A stretch of DNA of 64,000 nucleotides from Polyangiaceae bacterium (lineage in GTDB: Bacteria > Myxococcota_A > Polyangia > Polyangiales > Polyangiaceae): NCBI GenBank assembly GCA_020633235.1, contig JACKEA010000002.1, positions 1,240,001 to 1,304,000 on the forward strand, given 5' to 3'. The notes beneath the pieces were generated by a model that was given only the letters and a program-made list of their open reading frames with translations, was not told where the DNA came from and made no database searches. The translations under genes were made by a program, and so were the position numbers. Below, in pieces: positions 59,894 to 64,000 of the stretch; positions within the stretch are counted from its first letter, which is position 1; every line of letters starts with the position of its first letter.

Positions 59894-60388
59894 TCAGAAC
59901 TCGGCGGCGAGCAGTAGTCGCAGCGGCCGCACCGGCTCGTCCGTCGAGAACGGAAGCTCGCGGGGCGGGTCTTGGGGATGGAGGTCGTGGAGCGGGAGCA
60001 TGAGCAGAGCGCCTAGTCTCCAACGTCCGATATGCCAGGTGACGAAGGGCCCCGCCGCACAGCTCGAGGACACCAGCCGCCCCTCGACAAAATCGCTGTC
60101 CTCTCGTAGCTCCGCGCCGACATCGAACGCGCCGACCCGTTCGAACGCGCCAGCCACGAACGCCAGTGTGTGCTCCACCGTCGTCAGATCCGGAGCGTCC
60201 GGCGCACGGCGCTCTTCCGCCACAGGTTCGCCCAGGCCGACGCCCCGGTCCGAAAGCAGCAGCTCGGCGTCGACGTCTTCTTCCCCACCCACCCAGTGCG
60301 TGGACCCGTACGGGACGGGCTCCGCCCAAACGACGGAGTGCACGAGCAGCACGGCGAGGAGGTTCGGTAGGGCTTTCACGAGGGTCAT
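59894..60388 (-). CDS. Small exported protein under a Fur-box candidate
   Basis: 164 residues with a Sec signal peptide (cleavage near VVWAEP) and no transmembrane segment after it. The mature part is acidic, with hydrophobic strands near the end (WRLGALLMLPLHD, RPLRLLLAAEF) that suggest an outer-membrane strand or short barrel. No family recognised. It starts just inside a strong Fur-like palindrome, so it is probably switched on by low iron or a similar metal signal. Confidence 0.68.
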   Translation of the reverse strand: MTLVKALPNLLAVLLVHSVVWAEPVPYGSTHWVGGEEDVDAELLLSDRGVGLGEPVAEERRAPDAPDLTTVEHTLAFVAGAFERVGAFDVGAELREDSDFVEGRLVSSSCAAGPFVTWHIGRWRLGALLMLPLHDLHPQDPPRELPFSTDEPVRPLRLLLAAEF

Positions 60389-60392
60389 GCCA

Positions 60393-60429
60393 CCATCATT
60401 TGATAATGACTTTCATTTTCAAATGATGG
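60393..60429. promoter_or_regulatory. Fur box candidate upstream of the small exported proteins
   Basis: GATAATGACTTTCATTTTC at 60402-60420 matches 15 of 19 positions of the classical Fur box. It sits inside an 11-base-arm palindrome (CCATCATTTGA and TCAAATGATGG) spanning 37 bases and lies 5 bases upstream of the ATG at 60388, where binding would block transcription. Confidence 0.68.
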
Positions 60430-60469
60430 CGGTCAGGCCGCGGAAACGCCGCGAAATCCGGCGGGATCC

Positions 60470-61438
60470 TCAGCCAAAGCGCGCGAGCACGCCCGCCGCC
60501 GCAGCGCGATAGTCGGCGCGGTTCCCCGTCACGGAGCGCACGAAGGCGTCGCCGAGCACACGCACCCGCGCGTCGTGGTCGCGCAGGTCGAAGCCTGGCG
60601 GCAGCGGAAAGGGCGCCAGCTTCAGCGCACCGCCCTCGATCTTCGGAGCCAGCACCGAGCGCGTCTCGAACAGCCGGCCGAGTAAGGACGGGCGCGGCTT
60701 CCGCGGAGCCACGCCGGGGCGCACGCCCATGTGGTGGGAGAAGATCGCCTGCTCCCGAGCGAAGTGGCGCACCGTGAGCGCGGCGAGAGCCGCGAAGCGA
60801 CGTTCCTCGTTTTCGATGGCCAAGCCTTCCACCAGCAGCGACGCCAGCGCGCGTGATTCCGAGTCCATCCATACCGGCACGGGCCCGGCCAGCAGCGCCG
60901 TGCACAGCTCGCGGCGTCCCTCCTGCAACAGCGCGTGGCAGCGGAGCGCGTACAGCACCGTCGGCACGCTATCGGCGAAGATGCCGCGGTTCGTGCGACG
61001 CAACACGTCGTCCATGCGCTCCGCGGCGCGAGTCAGCTCGCGATATCCCAGGCGCTCCGCGCTCAAGCCGAGCCAGCCGAACAGATGGACGCGGGACAGG
61101 GTTCGCTTCACCTCCAAGATGCCCAAGATGGCAACGACGGGCCATGGGTACTCGAGCTCCACACGCCGCGCGAGCTCCACGTAGCCTTGGATACGCTCGT
61201 GGATGCCGCTGTTGTAGCGGCGGACCAACTCGTGCGCCTGTTTCAGGATTGTGCCTTGCTCTCGAACGACCGCCCCACGCAGGGACACGGGAATGCTCTC
61301 CGCGAGCTCCCGCTCGTAGGCCTCCGCCGCAGGCCGCAGACGATCCGGGGACAGTACGATCAAGTCCTCCCCCGCCAGCCGGAAGCTGGGCAACGTGCCG
61401 TCGCCCAAGATCGCGCGTACTTCGTCGACCAAGGTCAC
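60470..61438 (-). CDS. Uncharacterised protein
   Basis: 322 residues, mainly helical, no signal peptide, membrane helix or catalytic motif seen. Residues 35-160 are rich in Arg/Glu/Leu helices (RRYNSGIHERIQGYVELARRVELEYPW), and a later part has repeated Ala/Leu helices. GTG 61438 is preceded by TAGGAT 6 bases upstream, so the transcript is probably leaderless. It diverges from the methyltransferase gene across only 55 bases. No family recognised. Confidence 0.65.
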   Translation of the reverse strand: MTLVDEVRAILGDGTLPSFRLAGEDLIVLSPDRLRPAAEAYERELAESIPVSLRGAVVREQGTILKQAHELVRRYNSGIHERIQGYVELARRVELEYPWPVVAILGILEVKRTLSRVHLFGWLGLSAERLGYRELTRAAERMDDVLRRTNRGIFADSVPTVLYALRCHALLQEGRRELCTALLAGPVPVWMDSESRALASLLVEGLAIENEERRFAALAALTVRHFAREQAIFSHHMGVRPGVAPRKPRPSLLGRLFETRSVLAPKIEGGALKLAPFPLPPGFDLRDHDARVRVLGDAFVRSVTGNRADYRAAAAGVLARFG

Positions 61439-61444
61439 GGCGGG

Positions 61445-61450
61445 ATCCTA
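61445..61450 (-). promoter_or_regulatory. Candidate -10 element before the uncharacterised gene
   Basis: Read on the minus strand, TAGGAT lies 6 bases before the GTG at 61438 without a ribosome-binding site. Confidence 0.4.
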
Positions 61451-61493
61451 CACCGGCATGGCGCTCGCCCGCGGGTCGAGCTATCTCCCGCCC

Positions 61494-62513
61494 ATGATCG
61501 ATCCGGAGCTCAGGAAACGGGTGCTGGTCCAGGCCCAAGGTGCCCTCACGTTGAACGTGGCCTACGTCGGCATCGTCGGAGGCCTCCTCGATGGGCTGGA
61601 GCGCCTGGATCGCGCGAGTGCCCAGGATATCGCCAAGGTGGCGCAGCAAGACCCGGGCTATGTCGTTCGCTGGTGTGACGCCGCCTACGCCTTCGAGCTG
61701 CTCGACGAGGTGACGCCCGGCGTGTTCGCGCTGTCGGATCTCGGGCGCGCCTTCTTGCCGAGCACCGAGGGCACCCTGATGCCCTTCGCCGTGCAAGCGG
61801 TGCTCGGGGCGCACATGTCCGAGCGCGCCGCGGGGCTGATGAAGAGTGGCGAACGGCCTGGAGAAAGCGTGCTCGGCGAGCGCGAAACCATCCTTCCGTG
61901 GTTCGGCCCCATGCTCGAGGCGCAGTTCGGCCCCCAGCTGGACGCGATCTTGCCCCAGGTTCCGGCCTTCGCCGCCGTGGACAAGAAGAACGGCGTGGCC
62001 GTGGACCTCGGCTGCGGCAACGGCTGGTACTTGCGTCATCTGGCGCGCCGCTACGAGCATTTGCACGGCATCGGCCTGGACGGCTTCGACGAGAACATAC
62101 GTCAGGCCCGCCGCGCCGCCCAAGCCGAGGGCCTGGCGGAACGCCTCGACTTCCACAGCGGCGATCTCCACCACTTCACCGTGGAGGAACCCGTGGACCT
62201 GATCGCGATGAACCGCGCCCTGCACCACGTCTGGGACGAGAAAGAGAACGTCTTCCGGATCCTCTCGGAGCACCTGCGTCCGGGCGGGTTCGCCGTGATC
62301 TGGGAGCCCGCCTGGCCCGCCGAGCGGAGCGCCTTGCGCGCGCCTGGGCGCCGGCCCGTCGCGTTCCAGAATCTGTCGGAGCACGTCCAGGGCAATCACT
62401 TCCTGCAGCCGGAAGAAATCGTTCGCGCCTTCGAGCACGAGGGCATGAGCGCCCAGGTCCATCTGTTCATGGATGGTCGCGAGGCCGTGGTCCAGGCGCA
62501 GAAGCCCGGCTGA
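61494..62513 (+). CDS. SAM-dependent methyltransferase with N-terminal winged-helix-like domain
   Basis: 339 residues. The first 120 residues are helical with a winged-helix look (SAQDIAKVAQQDPGYVVRWCDAAYAFELLDE), as in dimeric O-methyltransferases. The catalytic part has VDLGCGNGWYLRHLA (motif I) and IGLDGFDENIRQARR (motif II), then an LHHVWDEKENV block. It methylates a small molecule with SAM; substrate unknown. ATG 61494 follows TATCTC by 6 bases; ATG 61458 would add 12 residues. Stands alone. Confidence 0.85.
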   Translation: MIDPELRKRVLVQAQGALTLNVAYVGIVGGLLDGLERLDRASAQDIAKVAQQDPGYVVRWCDAAYAFELLDEVTPGVFALSDLGRAFLPSTEGTLMPFAVQAVLGAHMSERAAGLMKSGERPGESVLGERETILPWFGPMLEAQFGPQLDAILPQVPAFAAVDKKNGVAVDLGCGNGWYLRHLARRYEHLHGIGLDGFDENIRQARRAAQAEGLAERLDFHSGDLHHFTVEEPVDLIAMNRALHHVWDEKENVFRILSEHLRPGGFAVIWEPAWPAERSALRAPGRRPVAFQNLSEHVQGNHFLQPEEIVRAFEHEGMSAQVHLFMDGREAVVQAQKPG

Positions 62514-62586
62514 GCACAAGGCCCGCCGCTTGCGCCGGGTCATGCCGGTGCTCCCTGAACAAGGCGCCGCGGCCGTCCGCCGGGAG

Positions 62587-64000
62587 TCAACGCCGCAGCG
62601 ACAGCGCCATGTCCACGATGGCCCGACGCGAGATCCCATAGCGGTCCAAGAGCTCGCTCTTCGCGCCGGAACGCGGCTCCTGGGTGATCGCCAAGCGGTG
62701 CACCGCGACCGGGATCTCGATGGCCGCGGCAACCGCGTCCCCGAGGCCGCCCTCGTACCAGTGATCTTCGACCACCAGCAGTTTGCCGCTGCTCCGCCCA
62801 CAGGATCGCAGTGTTTCGGCGTCGATGGGCTTCACACTGTATGCGTCCACCACGCGGGCGTTCATGCCCTGGGCCTGGAGCGTCTCGTGCGCCGCAAGGG
62901 CTTCGTGCACCGTTATTCCAGCGGCCACGATTGTCACCTCGTCGCGGTCGCTTTGTCTCAGCACCTTGCTACCTCCAACGGAGAACTCCTCGTCGCCGGA
63001 GTACAGAACCTTGGTCTTCGGTCGTGTCGTGCGGAGATACACGATTCCCGGAACCCCGAGGGCAGCCTGAGTCAGTCTCTCGGCGCTCACTGCGTCGCTG
63101 GGGTACAGCACCGTGCTTCCTGCGATGGCGCGGAACATGGCGATGTCCTCCAGCCCCATCTGAGATGGGCCGTCTTGTCCGATGGACACACCCGCATGAC
63201 TACCGGTGAACACCAAGTGCCGGGCGCGGCTGTGACCCGCCATGCGAATGAAGTCGTAGGCGCGGCTCATGAACGCAGCGAAGGTCGCGAAGTTCGCGAT
63301 CTTCCCGCAGCAGGAGAGGCCGAGCGCCACGCCGGCCAGGTTCTGCTCGGCGATGTAGCCTTCGAAGAAGCGCTCGGGGAAATGTTCCGCAAATCCCTTC
63401 GTCCGGCAGGAACCCTTGACGTCGCCGTCCAGAACGACCAGCTCGGGATACTGAGCGCCGAGCTTCTCCAACGCACTTCCGTACCCGTCGCGCGTCGCTG
63501 CCTCCTCGCCGGGCTGGTAGGAGACCTCGATCCTCGCGCGTGCGTCGCCGCCCGCGGGCGAAGGCTCCGGTCCGACCCTACGCGCTCGAACGGGGAGCTC
63601 CACGCTCACGTCGCCGAGCTCTCGGAGAGCGCGCGCCATCTGGTCTTCGTCGAGAGCCTTGCCATGCCAGCCGTCCTTGCCTTCCAGAAACGAGACACCT
63701 CGGCCCTTGACCGTTCGTGCCACGATGGCCGTCGGTGTGTCACTCCGCCGCGCGCGGTGTAGGGCGTCCAGAATTGCCGACATGTCGTGCCCATCCACGA
63801 CCATGGCGTTCCAGCCGAAGGCCTCGAACCGGCGCCGAAAGACATCGGTATGATGCCCATACGGCGTCGGAGCGCTTTGCCCCAGAGCATTGTCGTCCAC
63901 GATCGCCGTGATCGCGCTCAGGGAGTGGAGTGAGGCGAACTGCGCTGCTTCCCAGACTGAACCCTCCGAACACTCACCGTCCCCCAGCAGACAGAAGACC
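62587..64000 (-). CDS. Transketolase (5' end outside window)
   Basis: 471 codons are visible; the N-terminal part lies beyond 64000. The thiamine-diphosphate motif GDGECSEGSVWEA reads near 63960, with DNALGQ at its end. The pyrimidine-binding domain has EQNLAGVALGLS and TGSHAGVSIGQDGPSQMGLEDIA, and the C-terminal domain starts near ITVHEALAAHETL. Transketolase moves two-carbon units between sugar phosphates in the pentose-phosphate pathway. There is no methyltransferase link; the next gene is 73 bases away and convergent. Confidence 0.92.
   Translation of the reverse strand, partial: VFCLLGDGECSEGSVWEAAQFASLHSLSAITAIVDDNALGQSAPTPYGHHTDVFRRRFEAFGWNAMVVDGHDMSAILDALHRARRSDTPTAIVARTVKGRGVSFLEGKDGWHGKALDEDQMARALRELGDVSVELPVRARRVGPEPSPAGGDARARIEVSYQPGEEAATRDGYGSALEKLGAQYPELVVLDGDVKGSCRTKGFAEHFPERFFEGYIAEQNLAGVALGLSCCGKIANFATFAAFMSRAYDFIRMAGHSRARHLVFTGSHAGVSIGQDGPSQMGLEDIAMFRAIAGSTVLYPSDAVSAERLTQAALGVPGIVYLRTTRPKTKVLYSGDEEFSVGGSKVLRQSDRDEVTIVAAGITVHEALAAHETLQAQGMNARVVDAYSVKPIDAETLRSCGRSSGKLLVVEDHWYEGGLGDAVAAAIEIPVAVHRLAITQEPRSGAKSELLDRYGISRRAIVDMALSLRR

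Noticed and set aside
1..64000. CRISPR arrays, tRNA, rRNA, insertion sequences, integrases
   Set aside because: No regularly spaced repeats, no cloverleaf or rRNA-like stretch, and no transposase or integrase motif was seen.

Overview
This window is very GC-rich, densely coded DNA, most likely from a myxobacterium-like member of the Myxococcota (Polyangiales type). The clues are many lipoproteins with low-complexity Gly/Thr/Ser linkers after the lipobox, a PP2C phosphatase, a sigma-54 activator, VWA and beta-propeller surface proteins, and extensive fatty-acid metabolism genes. That placement is inference, since no rRNA or other phylogenetic marker is present. No tRNA, rRNA, CRISPR array, insertion sequence or phage block was seen.

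Layout. 1-3025 (minus): a halogenase-like flavoprotein cut by the window edge, an acyl-CoA thioesterase and a lipoprotein with the full copper-ligand set of PHM-type monooxygenases. 3152-9415 (plus): an AtoE-type fatty-acid transporter, two lipoproteins (one thioredoxin-like), a PP2C phosphatase, truD, a PlsC-like acyltransferase and a TerB protein. 9420-14854 (minus): a TetR regulator, acyl-CoA dehydrogenase, acyl-CoA synthetase and membrane protein, with a palindromic operator candidate. 14992-15847: a nucleotidyltransferase toxin-antitoxin-like pair. 15849-24909: a radical SAM enzyme, mutH, an L,D-transpeptidase, a HEAT-repeat protein, VOC and CBS proteins and a nitroreductase resembling iodotyrosine deiodinase. 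25002-37009: nhaA, a ferritin-like/VIT metal transporter, envelope lipoproteins, and a peptide-type ABC transporter without ATPases. 37057-40810: a Fur-like box followed by an outer-membrane protein and cytochrome c, two short SPFH-like proteins, an SDR and a glucosaminidase.

The most striking block is 40849-52440 (minus): seven genes in which every stop codon overlaps the next start codon. In order of transcription they encode a threonine-type asparaginase/isoaspartyl peptidase, a CPA2-type antiporter, a 1393-residue antiporter fused to a long helical region and a STAND/AAA-like ATPase with a winged-helix tail, an MscS-like channel, a sigma-54 activator, NAD+ synthetase and a Nudix/winged-helix protein. 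It looks like one co-translated module joining ion flux, membrane-tension sensing, transcription and NAD supply. This is the best candidate for an undescribed system in the window.

52529-64000 holds a GH31 glycosidase, envelope proteins, a Cys-rich YHS-like lipoprotein, an RNA methyltransferase, a quinone-oxidoreductase-like enzyme, a second and stronger Fur-box candidate in front of two small exported proteins, a methyltransferase, and a transketolase that runs off the window. Many genes have a TAnnnT hexamer 6-9 bases before the start codon and no Shine-Dalgarno sequence, which suggests widespread leaderless transcription. This pattern was used to choose several starts.
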